Assembly (NCBI GenBank): GCA_041591635.1
Contig: JBFHRO010000050.1
Coordinates: 1-17,334 of the forward strand
Direction: 5' to 3'
Source of the DNA: JACKOD01 sp041591635
Lineage (GTDB): Bacteria > Pseudomonadota > Gammaproteobacteria > Pseudomonadales > Oleiphilaceae
DNA length: 17,334 nucleotides
The position numbers were made by a program, and so were the translations under genes. The notes under the pieces are model-generated. The model was given only the letters and a program-made list of their open reading frames with translations. It was not told the DNA's origin and made no database searches. Positions 1-7,566 of this stretch are shown piece by piece. Positions within the stretch are counted from its first letter, which is position 1, and each line of letters starts with the position of its first letter.

Positions 1-1134
1 ACGCTTTCGTGGATTTTGCTGTTTCTCTTCAGTGGTTCGCACCAGCAGCCAGGGATTTTGCATGGGCTGGAGGAGAACATTGCCGAAATCGCCAGCCTGT
101 GGCTGTTTCTGGTAGCCGCCATGACCTTTGTCGCCTACCTCAACAAAAAAGGCATGATCGAAAACCTGATTTATCTGCTGCTGCCCAAGCGCATCAGTGA
201 GCGCGCCTTGTTGTTTTTGACCGCCGCCTTCTGTTTTGTCTTTTCCTCTCTGGCTGACAACATCACCGCCACCCTGGTGTCTGTGACTCTGATCCTGTCG
301 CTGAAATTACCCATGGAGAAAAACATACGCTTTGCCACCCTGGTCGTGTTTGCCGTCAATTCCGGCGGTGTGGCGCTGATCACGGGCGATGTGACCACCT
401 TGATGATCTTTCTGGCAGGCAAAGTCAAGATCATGGATCTGCTGCTGCTGGCAGCGCCGGCCTTCGTGGCGGTAATGCTGCTGGCGACCCTGCTGTCGCT
501 GGGAATGTAGGGCACCGTGGTCGTGCGCAAGCATCGCACCGATGTACGGGGGGTTGATCTGGCTATTGCCTGCACCTTTTTGTGTACCATTCTCAGCACC
601 ATAGTGCTGAATGTGCTGGTGGCAATTCCGCCGGTGCTGACCTTTCTCTTTGGCTTGTCGATCATGTTCCTGATTGCACGTTTCTTTCACGATGATACCG
701 AGGAGCCGATTCTGGAGTATATCCGCGTCATCGAGTTCGAAACCCTCTTGTTCTTTTTGGGCATACTGCTGTTGGTGGGCATGCTCAAGGAGATTCATGT
801 GCTCGATTCCTTGGTGGCGCTCTATGGCACCCTGCCGGCCAGCGTGGCGAATTACCTGATGGGCGTTCTCTCGGCCACCATTGATAACGTGCCATTGACC
901 GCGGCACTGCTCAAGGCAGGTATCGACATGTCGGCACCGGCCTGGATGGGCTTGACCTATGCTGTCGGCGTGGGCGGCTCCTTATTGAGCATCGGCTCGG
1001 CGGCGGGGATTGTCGCCATGAGCAAAATACCGGGGCTCACCTTTGGCAGTTATCTGCGCTTTTCGCCCTATTTGCTGCTGGCTTATAGCCTGGGGTATGT
1101 TGCCGTGTATTACCTTGGCATTGCCGTGCTCTAG
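1..1134 (+). pseudogene. nhaD: NhaD-type Na+/H+ antiporter, 5'-truncated by the window and split by an in-frame TAG
   Basis: This frame is open from base 1 and encodes most of an NhaD-family sodium/proton antiporter (ion transporter superfamily), an inner-membrane protein that exports Na+ in exchange for H+. The two inverted-repeat signature Asp-Asn pairs are present: SSLADNITATL (DN at 256-261) and ATIDNVPLTAAL (DN at 883-888). The GDVTTLMIFLAGK and VGGSLLSIGSAAGIVAM segments, also typical of NhaD, are there too. Codons 508-510 read TAG, and the same frame resumes at once (GTVVVRKHR..VDLAIA) with family-like sequence to the stop at 1132-1134. The break falls after a membrane helix, at the start of a hydrophilic loop. 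One base change (for example AAG, CAG or TGG to TAG) would explain it. A GTG at 517 could in principle restart translation, giving two half-proteins. A sequencing error is also possible. The family is clear; whether the gene works is not. Confidence 0.85.
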
Positions 1135-1161
1135 GCTGGCCGTTGTGACCGGCAAAACCGG

Positions 1162-1201
1162 CCGAAGCACTCTCTGACATGAAAGCGTCAGGGTGCTTCG
1201 G
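1162..1201 (+). terminator. Hairpin downstream of the nhaD frame, possible terminator
   Basis: CCGAAGCAC (1162-1170) pairs perfectly with GTGCTTCGG (1193-1201), and an inner CTGAC/GTCAG (1174-1178 / 1187-1191) extends the stem. It lies 28 bases after the nhaD stop. No proper T-run follows (only TATTCTCCT), so it may be a weak or Rho-assisted terminator, or an mRNA 3'-end stabiliser. Confidence 0.45.
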
Positions 1202-1299
1202 TATTCTCCTAGGCAGGCCTAATCCCTCGCTGTTGACTACACTTGGTGCAGCGCCGGTGTGTGATTGCCGGCAGATGCTTTATCCCGGAGATGAAACCC

Positions 1300-2241
1300 A
1301 TGGCAAAACTCCCTTTGACGCTGATCATGACGCTGCTGGCCGGTCTCTTGACACTGGTTCCCCCGGCGCTGGCGGCGCCCAAGACCGCGCCAGCGCCTGA
1401 TCTCACCCGCCAGACTCTGATGCACGATGGCATTGAGCGCTATTACCTCGTGCGCACACCGCGCAATCTCAAGGCCATCAAGGGGCCCTTGCCGCTGGTG
1501 CTGGTGCTGCACGGCGGAGGAGGTAACGCCGAACATGCCGAACGCATGACCGGGTTTACCGCCAAGGTACAACAGGAAGGGTTCATTCTGGTCTACCCTG
1601 AGGGTACCGGTCGGCTCAAAGACAAACTGCTGACCTGGAATGCCCGGCATTGCTGCGGCTATGCGATGAAAAACAAGGTTGACGACATCGGCTTTATCCG
1701 CGCCTTGCTGGACACCCTGACAGCCAGGTATCCCATTGATCCGAGGCGCATTTATGTAACGGGCATGTCTAACGGTGGCATGCTGACCCATCAACTGGGC
1801 ATTGCCCTGTCCGATAGGATTGCCGCTGTCGCGCCGGTGGTGGCGGCCTTGTTTGGTGATGAGAAACGGCCGCTGCATCCGGTGACGGCATTGATAATCA
1901 ATGGTCAGCTGGACGACTCTGTGCCGGTTGCCGGCGGGGCTCCCGGTGGCCGTTTCAAGCATGAATGGGCTGGCACCCCCATGTTGCCGGCCAGTGCGCA
2001 GGCGGCCTTCTGGAGTCAAGCCAATGACTGTCTGCCGGCCAAAACAGAAAGCAGCCAGCCACAGGTGACATTGACCCGACACACCTGCCCCGGCGGGCGC
2101 AGCGTTGCCTGGTATCTGGTGCAGGATAACGGCCATGCCTGGCCCGGTGGCCTGGCCGGCCGGCGCGATGCTGATGAGCCGAGCGCGGCCTTGAAGGCCA
2201 CGGATGAAATCTGGGCCTTTTTCAAACAGCACAAGAAATGA
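1300..2241 (+). CDS. Secreted PHB depolymerase / feruloyl-esterase-like alpha/beta hydrolase (LpqC type)
   Basis: This is a 313-residue secreted serine esterase of the LpqC / PHB-depolymerase-like (carbohydrate esterase 1-like) family. It probably hydrolyses ester bonds in polyesters or feruloylated polysaccharides outside the cytoplasm. Residues 1-26 form a signal peptide (MAKLPL, hydrophobic core, cleavage near ALAA). LVLHGGGGNAE (68-78) supplies the oxyanion-hole region. GMSNGG (155-160) holds the nucleophile Ser157. NGQLDDSVP (201-209) supplies the acidic residue (Asp205 or Asp206), and DNGHAWPG (276-283) the His279. The Cys-Cys-Gly at 118-120 followed by KNKVDDIGF is characteristic of this family. 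I chose ATG 1300 because GGAG lies 9 nt upstream. In-frame ATG 1291 (adding MKP) and an upstream start at 1243 are less likely. The exact substrate cannot be read from sequence. Confidence 0.85.
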   Translation: MAKLPLTLIMTLLAGLLTLVPPALAAPKTAPAPDLTRQTLMHDGIERYYLVRTPRNLKAIKGPLPLVLVLHGGGGNAEHAERMTGFTAKVQQEGFILVYPEGTGRLKDKLLTWNARHCCGYAMKNKVDDIGFIRALLDTLTARYPIDPRRIYVTGMSNGGMLTHQLGIALSDRIAAVAPVVAALFGDEKRPLHPVTALIINGQLDDSVPVAGGAPGGRFKHEWAGTPMLPASAQAAFWSQANDCLPAKTESSQPQVTLTRHTCPGGRSVAWYLVQDNGHAWPGGLAGRRDADEPSAALKATDEIWAFFKQHKK

Positions 2242-2300
2242 TGGCCCGGAGCAAAAACTGACCTTGGGCGAGCAGCAACGCACACTTGTATACAGGCGCA

Positions 2301-2354
2301 ACAAGGAGTCACACATACAAGAGGCCACAAAAACAAGAGGTCCCAAAAAAGAGG
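2301..2354 (+). repeat. Tandem SD-like ACAAGAGG repeats before the sulfurtransferase
   Basis: Four purine-rich units precede the sulfurtransferase start: ACAAGGAG (2301-2308), ACAAGAGG (2317-2324), ACAAGAGG (2333-2340) and AAAAGAGG (2347-2354). Their spacings are 16, 16 and 14 bases. Only the last, GAGG ending 10 nt before ATG 2365, is placed to act as the ribosome binding site. The others may be standby ribosome sites, a regulatory protein or sRNA target, or the result of local duplication. Confidence 0.6.
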
Positions 2355-2364
2355 AAATCTCGCC

Positions 2365-3189
2365 ATGCTGATTACCCCGCAGGCACTGATGGACGCACTT
2401 GATCAGCCGGGTCTGGTCATCATCGATTGTCGTTATGTGCTGCAAAACAAGCACTTTGGTCGCGAGCTCTATCGCAGTTCGCACCTGCCGGGAGCCTTGT
2501 ATGCGGATCTGGAGCAGGATCTTTCCGGCGCCATAGTGCCGGGTCTGACGGGGCGCCATCCGCTACCCCATCCGGAGGTGTTTGCGCAAACCCTGCGGCA
2601 GTGGGGCCTGACGGCCAAGAGTGATCTGGTGCTGTACGATGAGGCCTCCGGCGCCATGGCGGCACGCCTGTGGTGGCTTCTGGGCTGGGCCGGTATCGAC
2701 CGGGTGCGCCTGCTTGATGGCGGCTTCAAGGCCTGGCAGGCCCTGTCGGGGCCGGTGACTGAGGAAGTGCCGACACCCGTTGCCAGCAACTATGCGCCGG
2801 TATTTGATCACAGCCGCTGGGTCAGCAGCGTTCAGGTGGAGCAACTGCTGGGTACGCCCCAGGCGCCCTTGCTCGATGCCCGGGCCTTGCCCCGGTTTCG
2901 CGGTGAAGTGGAACCGCTGGACCCGGTGGCGGGTCATATTCCCAGTGCGGTCTGCATGCCTTTCGAAGAAAACCTGAACCCGGACAACAGCTTTCGCTCG
3001 CCCGGCCAGCTCGCCCAGCGCTTCGCGCCCTACCGCTCGCTCAAGCCCGTGTGTTACTGCGGCTCGGGGGTGACGGCCTGCCATAACATCTTTGCCATGT
3101 CCCTGGCCGGATTGGCCATGCCGCGTCTTTATCCGGGGTCATGGAGCGAATGGATCACCGATCCCCAACGTCCGGTCAGCCAGGGGTAA
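2365..3189 (+). CDS. sseA: Sulfurtransferase (3-mercaptopyruvate / thiosulfate sulfurtransferase, two rhodanese domains)
   Basis: This 274-residue protein has the usual length and tandem-rhodanese layout of SseA-type sulfurtransferases, which move sulfane sulfur from mercaptopyruvate or thiosulfate to a thiol acceptor in the cytoplasm. The N-terminal inactive rhodanese domain covers about 1-128 (VIIDCRYVL, HLPGALYADLE, GRHPLP, LLDGGFKAW). The catalytic domain covers about 150-270, with LLDARALPRFRGE (169-181) and GHIPSAV (190-196). The active-site loop is CGSGVTAC with Cys232. CGSGVT resembles mercaptopyruvate sulfurtransferases, whereas typical rhodaneses have CRKGVT; on that basis I favour 3-mercaptopyruvate as donor. 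No signal peptide is visible. ATG 2365 has GAGG 10 nt upstream. The gene ends 22 bases before the convergent DUF2914 gene. The symbol is a family-level assignment. Confidence 0.85.
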   Translation: MLITPQALMDALDQPGLVIIDCRYVLQNKHFGRELYRSSHLPGALYADLEQDLSGAIVPGLTGRHPLPHPEVFAQTLRQWGLTAKSDLVLYDEASGAMAARLWWLLGWAGIDRVRLLDGGFKAWQALSGPVTEEVPTPVASNYAPVFDHSRWVSSVQVEQLLGTPQAPLLDARALPRFRGEVEPLDPVAGHIPSAVCMPFEENLNPDNSFRSPGQLAQRFAPYRSLKPVCYCGSGVTACHNIFAMSLAGLAMPRLYPGSWSEWITDPQRPVSQG

Positions 3190-3211
3190 GGCGGCCGGTC
3201 GACGGGGTCTG

Positions 3212-4174
3212 TCAGTACACCTCGAACGACAGGCTTGCCAGCACCTTGGTGTTTTCACTGACTACCCGCGCTTCCCAATGGCCTTTCATGAACCTGTCAA
3301 TGTACTTGCTGGAGTACACCGGGGCCGGGTCACTACTGAGTCGGCCCTTGTTGACGCGGGCCACCCGCTTGCCATCCAGATACCATTCATGGGCGATGCG
3401 CTTGCCCTTGAGCCCGGTCAGTTCGCTGTAGAGAAAAACCTTGATCAAGCCTTGCTCATTCATCGGAATCAGTTTTCCCAACTGGTCAATGGGGCGAGAC
3501 TGGTGCAGGTCGCTGGTGAGTTGCAGGCTTTTGACGAAGCGGGAGGTTGCCCGGGGTGACGTTGGGGCCAGACCGGGTGCCGTGGCCGGTGACGCGGATT
3601 TTGGCGTGGTTGCCGCTGGCGCTGCAACGGCAGAAGTCACAGGCATGCGGCCTGTTGTTTGCGCTTCCTCTGATACAACCGCCACAACCGCAAGGGATTG
3701 AGGCTCTGTGGTTGCCGGTGCCTGTTCTGTGACTGCCGGTGTGTGTTCTGTGATTGTTGCCGACGGAGCTGGATCTGCTGGCGCCATGACTGTTGCAAGC
3801 TGTGCCGGCGTGGAAGACGGCACCTCGGCGGGCGTCATCCCGGAGGTTGCGCTGACAGGGTCGCTGTGCGGGTTGTCTGCTTCGGTAGCCGGTGTCGTGC
3901 CGGCACTGGTCGTCGCAGGTGTGCTTGCGTTCGCCTCCCGCTCTGGCGGCTCAATGGCGGCCTCACCTGCGGACGTGACTTCCAGGGTCGGTGTGTGATC
4001 GGCGGGCTGATCGGCAGGCCACAGGGTCCATAGCAGCAGGGTCAGGGCGCCGATGAGCAGCACGGCTGCCAGAAATAGTCGATCCCAGCGAATGACGGTG
4101 ATTTCATACCTTGGGTCGTTCTCGTTGAATTCCCGAATATGGGTTACGCGCAGCGTTTGACGTTTGTCATCCAT
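3212..4174 (-). CDS. DUF2914 domain protein with membrane anchor and Ala/Thr/Pro-rich linker
   Basis: This 320-residue protein has three parts. Residues 1-31 are charged and cytoplasmic. One membrane helix spans about 32-52 (LFLAAVLLIGALTLLLWTLW). A low-complexity Ala/Thr/Pro/Ser-rich tether runs from about 55 to 208. The C-terminal domain at about 243-319 matches DUF2914 in pattern: IKVFLYSEL, HEWYLDGKRVA, then GHWEARVV and SLSFEVY. DUF2914 has no assigned biochemical role that I know of. The N-in topology and long linker put the small beta-rich domain in the periplasm, well away from the membrane, perhaps near peptidoglycan or the outer membrane. The gene is 198 bases downstream of the ankyrin lipoprotein in the same direction, so they may be co-transcribed. 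The start region has only a weak ribosome site. The DUF2914 call rests on motif memory, not a search. Confidence 0.78.
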   Translation of the reverse strand: MDDKRQTLRVTHIREFNENDPRYEITVIRWDRLFLAAVLLIGALTLLLWTLWPADQPADHTPTLEVTSAGEAAIEPPEREANASTPATTSAGTTPATEADNPHSDPVSATSGMTPAEVPSSTPAQLATVMAPADPAPSATITEHTPAVTEQAPATTEPQSLAVVAVVSEEAQTTGRMPVTSAVAAPAATTPKSASPATAPGLAPTSPRATSRFVKSLQLTSDLHQSRPIDQLGKLIPMNEQGLIKVFLYSELTGLKGKRIAHEWYLDGKRVARVNKGRLSSDPAPVYSSKYIDRFMKGHWEARVVSENTKVLASLSFEVY

Positions 4175-4265
4175 AACCTGGTTGCCTTTTGTCGAAAAAG
4201 AAAAAGAGGGAGTGCTGTGCCAAGGGGCTCAGGCGAAGGGTCGGGGCGAGATTGTACGTGGATGC

Positions 4266-4301
4266 CTCAATGGGCGCCAGCATCGGGAAGGCGTCATTGA
4301 G
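4266..4301. other. Stable hairpin between the ankyrin lipoprotein and the DUF2914 gene
   Basis: CTCAATG (4266-4272) pairs with CATTGAG (4295-4301). An inner CGCC/GGCG continues the stem across one wobble pair and a one-base bulge, giving about 12 pairs around an 11-base loop. There is no adjacent T-run on either strand, so it is not a standard intrinsic terminator. It could be an attenuator or RNA-processing site that sets relative expression of the two minus-strand genes. No other element is evident in the 198-base gap. Confidence 0.4.
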
Positions 4302-4372
4302 TGCAAAGTGCGGATGGCGCCGAAACGTACGCCATCAGAGCAAAAAAACGGCAGGCAGATCTAAAAGCGGAA

Positions 4373-4873
4373 TCAGGAACGGGCGCCCGATTGCACCAGC
4401 AGCATTTCCAGTTCACGGTAGCCCTTGCTTTGGGCGATTTGCAGTGCGGTGATGCCGTCGCGGGTGGCAAAGTTGACGTCGGCGCCCGAGGCAATCAGCA
4501 CCTGGGCGGTCAGCAAGTCGTTGTTGCGCACAATATGCATCAGCAAGGATTCACCACCGGGGGTGACATTCACATCGCCACCGGCTTTGATCAGGAGTTT
4601 GACAATCGTCAGCTTGCCTTTCAAGGCGGCTTCGGCCAGTGCCGAGTTGCCACTGGCATCAAGGTAATTGATGTCGGCGCCATTATTGATGAGTTGCTGC
4701 ACAATGTTTTTGTCGCCCTGCGCGGCGGCCTGCATCAGGTACTGTGCCTGGTCGGCGGCGGACATGCTTGGCTTTTCCGTGCTGGCACAGGCACCCAGCC
4801 AGCCGGCCAGCAGCACTATGCCCAGGGTTTTAAGAAAAGACGGGGTGGGTAAGCTCGCTCTTGAAAGGGACAT
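4373..4873 (-). CDS. Ankyrin-repeat lipoprotein
   Basis: This 166-residue protein begins with a lipoprotein signal peptide: charged start, hydrophobic core (LKTLGIVLLAGWLGAC) and a lipobox ending at Cys29. The residue after the Cys is Ala, not Asp, which would favour outer-membrane sorting. Residues from about 40 to the end form roughly four ankyrin repeats, recognisable by GADINYLDASGNSALAEAA, GGDVNV, GADVNFATRDGITALQIA and the helix pairs between them. Ankyrin repeats bind proteins, so this is probably a periplasmic adaptor or inhibitor; the partner is unknown. Its start is divergent from the helicase gene. GGAAA about 10 nt before ATG 4873 is a modest ribosome site. The DUF2914 gene lies downstream on the same strand. 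Confidence 0.85.
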   Translation of the reverse strand: MSLSRASLPTPSFLKTLGIVLLAGWLGACASTEKPSMSAADQAQYLMQAAAQGDKNIVQQLINNGADINYLDASGNSALAEAALKGKLTIVKLLIKAGGDVNVTPGGESLLMHIVRNNDLLTAQVLIASGADVNFATRDGITALQIAQSKGYRELEMLLVQSGARS

Positions 4874-4899
4874 GGTGGTTTTTCCGTGACTCGGTTGTT

Positions 4900-4905
4900 G
4901 TTATA
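4900..4905 (-). promoter_or_regulatory. Likely -10 element for the ankyrin lipoprotein gene
   Basis: Reading the minus strand, TATAAC (5 of 6 matches to the sigma70 -10) occurs 27 bases before the ATG at 4873. The -35 region is poor (AATTAC-like at 17 bases). Transcription would begin about 20 bases ahead of the start codon. Only the -10 is convincing. Confidence 0.4.
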
Positions 4906-4994
4906 GGAAGCAGGAGATAAAGGTAATTTCGTTGGCATTTTCGGCCAATTATGCGCTGAGGTAAAGCTAAAGGGTCACAGTATCGAGGGATTCT

Positions 4995-5003
4995 TGTTAT
5001 GAT
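4995..5003 (+). promoter_or_regulatory. Extended -10 promoter for the helicase gene
   Basis: TGTTATGAT contains the TG-n extension followed by TATGAT (5 of 6 to the consensus). The -35 position (4975-4980, TCACAG) is weak, as expected for extended -10 promoters. Predicted transcription starts near 5010, about 30 bases before ATG 5042, in the divergent gap with the ankyrin gene. Confidence 0.5.
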
Positions 5004-5041
5004 CGGCCGGTTTTTAGCCCATCACTGTGTGTATTTGTCCA

Positions 5042-7306
5042 ATGCCCTTGACCCCCGAACAGGAAGCCATTGTTCACGCCGACTTTGGTGAGCACTGCGT
5101 TATCACGGCGGTGGCTGGCAGCGGCAAGACCTCCACCCTGGCCTGGCGCATCCGCCATTTGCTGACGCAGGGGCATGACGCGCGGCGCATGCTGATACTC
5201 ATGTTCAACAAGCAGGCCCAGCGTGATTTTGTGCGCAAGCTGCGTCAGGTGGCGGGCAACGAGCATCGGGAATGGCCCGAAGTGCGCACCTATCATGCCA
5301 TGGGCTACCGGCTTTATCAGCGGTTTATCCGTGAAGGTCTGCTGGAGCCGGTCAGGCTTGATCCTCTGAAAGAGCACGAAATCGAGTGGCAAATCTGGCA
5401 GGCGATTTCGGCCTGCGCGCCACAGGCGCTGCACGATGAGATCAAGCGCAATCGCAAAGACCACATAGAGGCGGGTGCCAGTTTCATTGATCGCTGCAAG
5501 ACCAGCTTGCAGCCGCCGGCAGACGTTTTTGAGGCGCTTGATTATGCCCCCAAGTACCGCTATTTGCTGGAAATGTTCGCCGCGTTTGAAGCCTGGCGCA
5601 CCCAGGCCCGGCGCATCACCTTTGCCGACATGCTGCATGTGCCGGTAAAACTCATTCACGACAGCACACAGGCTCGGGCCATAGTGGAAAACCGCATGGA
5701 TTTTCTGCTGGTGGATGAGTATCAGGACACCAACGAAATCCAGCATCTGCTCCTGCGTTATGTGGCCGGTACCCGTGCCAGGGTGACGGTGGTGGGCGAT
5801 CCGGATCAGACCATCTACGAGTTCCGTGGTGCCCGCCCCGAGTACATTCTCAACCGCTTTGCCGAAGAGTTTGAAAGCCCGCGCGAGCAAACCCTGTCGT
5901 ACAGTTTTCGCTACGGCCACCGGGTTGCCCTGCTGGCCAATCACCTGATCAGCCATAACCGGGGGCGCAAGGATGTGCTCTGCCTGAGCCACGCCAGTAC
6001 GCCCGATACCCGGGTGTACTGGCATGACGAGGCGAGCGAGGCTCAATGTCTGGCCCGCATTATTGAGCAGCATCTGCAAGTCGGGCACCCGCTGACCGAT
6101 ATCGCCGTGTTGTTGCGGGTATGGAGCCAGAGCGTGGCGGTGGAATTGCTGCTGCTGGAAAAAGGCCTGCCGTATCACATGGACAATAACCGCAGCGCGC
6201 TGGCCAGCAAGGAAGTCGAGGCTCTGGTGCATGTGCTGGAGTTGGCCTGCGGTGCGCTGGCGCATCGGCCGGTGTCCACGCGATTGACCGTTTTTGAACG
6301 CTTGCTGCGCTTCCCTCACATAGGGTTGGGCGATGCCCAGCTGGCGCCTCTGTGCCAGTTTCTGGCCCAGGCCAACGGCAATTACGGCGCGATTCTGGAA
6401 GCCTGGTCTGATCCCGCGCTGTTGCAAATCCAGAAAACCCGCCTGGCGCGCACCGCCCGTGCCTGGCGGCAGCTGGAGCAGGCGGGGCCGACGGTAGTCA
6501 ATGGTCGTGTCGCCAGTGAACTCTTGTCGCAATACTGTCAGCAAACCGAGCTGGCGGCGGGCTTGCAAACGCTGGCCATGACCCACGAAGCCGCCCAGGA
6601 ACAACTGGGGCGGGTCGAAGGGTTCTTGCGTTATCTCGATGTGGTGTCTTTACCCTTGCCCGCCTTGTTGACACATCTCTCCTTGTTGCGTCAGCAGGCA
6701 CTGGCGCCCCAGGCGCATGCTTCAGATCAGAATGGCATCCTGATTTCCACCATTCACCGCACCAAGGGGCTGGAATGGCCGGTGGTGATCATCCCTGGCC
6801 TGACCGAGCGGCTCTTGCCCTACAGTCTCCATCCCGCCCTGACCCCCAGTCAGCTTGAAAGCGAGCGACGCCTGCTGTACGTGGCCATGACCCGGGCCAT
6901 GCGAGCTCTGCACCTGATTGGCCCGGCGCGCTCCGGGGTGGCGGGTGCGGAGGTCGCACCAAGCCGGTTTGTGGCGGAAATGCACCTTTCCCTGTGTGAC
7001 GAACTGGCCTCGCACTTGCCGCCATCGACCCCGGAAGCGGTGAAACTCAACTCACCCCCGACGCCCATTGCCCGGCGTTACGCCCAGAGCATGGGGCTGA
7101 CACTCACGGCGGCGCCGGTGCCCCACGATGGCGTAGCACAGGCCACGCCTGTGTGGCGTCATGTCCAGGTCGAACACGCCATTTTTGGCAAGGGGCGCGT
7201 CACGGCAGAATCGGAGCGCTCTTTCACCGTGGTGTTCGAGCAGAACCGCGCCATGGAATTCAGCAAGCAAAGCGCACATCTGTATTTTTCAGCCGTGCCG
7301 GCCTGA
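5042..7306 (+). CDS. UvrD/Rep/PcrA-like SF1A DNA helicase with C-terminal Tudor-like domain
   Basis: This 754-residue ATP-dependent 3'-5' DNA helicase belongs to superfamily 1A. All the motifs are visible: the N-terminal Q-motif region LTPEQEAIV, Walker A AVAGSGKT (23-30), motif Ia LILMFNKQAQRDF, motif II LLVDEYQDT (222-230), motif III GDPDQTIYEFRGA (252-264), motif IV SYSFRYG, motif V ISTIHRTKGLEWP (568-580) and motif VI ESERRLLYVAMTRAMRALHL (606-625). Residues about 707-748 (VEHAIFGKGRV, then FTVVFEQNRAMEF) resemble the Tudor-like C-terminal domain that links UvrD/PcrA to RNA polymerase. It is likely a repair, recombination or transcription-coupled helicase, and may be a paralogue beside a canonical uvrD elsewhere. 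I prefer ATG 5042 because the conserved part begins there. GTG 5027 would add five residues, and neither start has a good ribosome site. Confidence 0.9.
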   Translation: MPLTPEQEAIVHADFGEHCVITAVAGSGKTSTLAWRIRHLLTQGHDARRMLILMFNKQAQRDFVRKLRQVAGNEHREWPEVRTYHAMGYRLYQRFIREGLLEPVRLDPLKEHEIEWQIWQAISACAPQALHDEIKRNRKDHIEAGASFIDRCKTSLQPPADVFEALDYAPKYRYLLEMFAAFEAWRTQARRITFADMLHVPVKLIHDSTQARAIVENRMDFLLVDEYQDTNEIQHLLLRYVAGTRARVTVVGDPDQTIYEFRGARPEYILNRFAEEFESPREQTLSYSFRYGHRVALLANHLISHNRGRKDVLCLSHASTPDTRVYWHDEASEAQCLARIIEQHLQVGHPLTDIAVLLRVWSQSVAVELLLLEKGLPYHMDNNRSALASKEVEALVHVLELACGALAHRPVSTRLTVFERLLRFPHIGLGDAQLAPLCQFLAQANGNYGAILEAWSDPALLQIQKTRLARTARAWRQLEQAGPTVVNGRVASELLSQYCQQTELAAGLQTLAMTHEAAQEQLGRVEGFLRYLDVVSLPLPALLTHLSLLRQQALAPQAHASDQNGILISTIHRTKGLEWPVVIIPGLTERLLPYSLHPALTPSQLESERRLLYVAMTRAMRALHLIGPARSGVAGAEVAPSRFVAEMHLSLCDELASHLPPSTPEAVKLNSPPTPIARRYAQSMGLTLTAAPVPHDGVAQATPVWRHVQVEHAIFGKGRVTAESERSFTVVFEQNRAMEFSKQSAHLYFSAVPA

Positions 7307-7326
7307 TCCGGGCGAGCCGCAGCCCG

Positions 7327-7557
7327 TCAGGGTGCCGGCGGCTTGAGGTGCGAAGGCAACTGGCTGGCCCCGGGCTTTTCCAGGGCAATGCTGTCTGCCT
7401 GCAGCGCCTGTACTTGCAGGGGCGCCGTGCCCGGGGTGTTGGCTGCGGGCGTAATTACCAGCGGTGAACTGCTGTCGCTGCAGCCGCCGGCGATCAGCAG
7501 GCACAGCAGCGCGCCCCCTGCGCTCAGGGCATGAGTCAGTCGAAATGGCATTTTCAT
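7327..7557 (-). CDS. Small hypothetical lipoprotein next to the YcnI-like gene
   Basis: This encodes 76 residues with a clear lipoprotein signal: MKMPFRLTH, hydrophobic core, and LIAGGC with the lipidated Cys26. The mature part is only about 50 residues, rich in Ser, Pro, Ala and Gln, with no Cys or His beyond His70 and no domain I recognise. AGGAGG lies 5 nt before ATG 7557, a strong ribosome site (the second ATG, 7551, would be 11 nt away). It begins 9 bases after the stop of the YcnI-like gene and is surely co-transcribed with it. It converges with the helicase gene, leaving 20 bases between stops. No function can be given; it may be a partner of the YcnI-like protein. Confidence 0.72.
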   Translation of the reverse strand: MKMPFRLTHALSAGGALLCLLIAGGCSDSSSPLVITPAANTPGTAPLQVQALQADSIALEKPGASQLPSHLKPPAP

Positions 7558-7566
7558 AGCCGCCTC

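Noticed and set aside
508..510. TAG as a pyrrolysine or other recoded codon
   Set aside because: Recoding would need a dedicated tRNA and context not seen here, and NhaD has no known recoded residue at this place; mutation or error is simpler.
1233..1265. TTGACT at 1233 with TGTGAT at 1260 as an esterase promoter
   Set aside because: The -35 is good, but the spacing of 21 bases is too long and the -10 is weak, so I did not list it.
2264..2294. TTGGGC and TATACA as a sulfurtransferase promoter
   Set aside because: The spacing is 19 bases and the -35 is poor; the -10 alone is not enough to call.
1237..2559. Long minus-strand open frame (440 codons) opposite the esterase gene
   Set aside because: It lies antisense to a clear esterase with an intact catalytic triad; its protein is rich in Arg, Gln and His without domain logic, as expected from a mirror of GC-rich coding DNA.
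4997..6604. Minus-strand open frame of 535 codons opposite the helicase
   Set aside because: The plus strand carries all SF1A helicase motifs in order, and the antisense product has no recognisable motif or signal.
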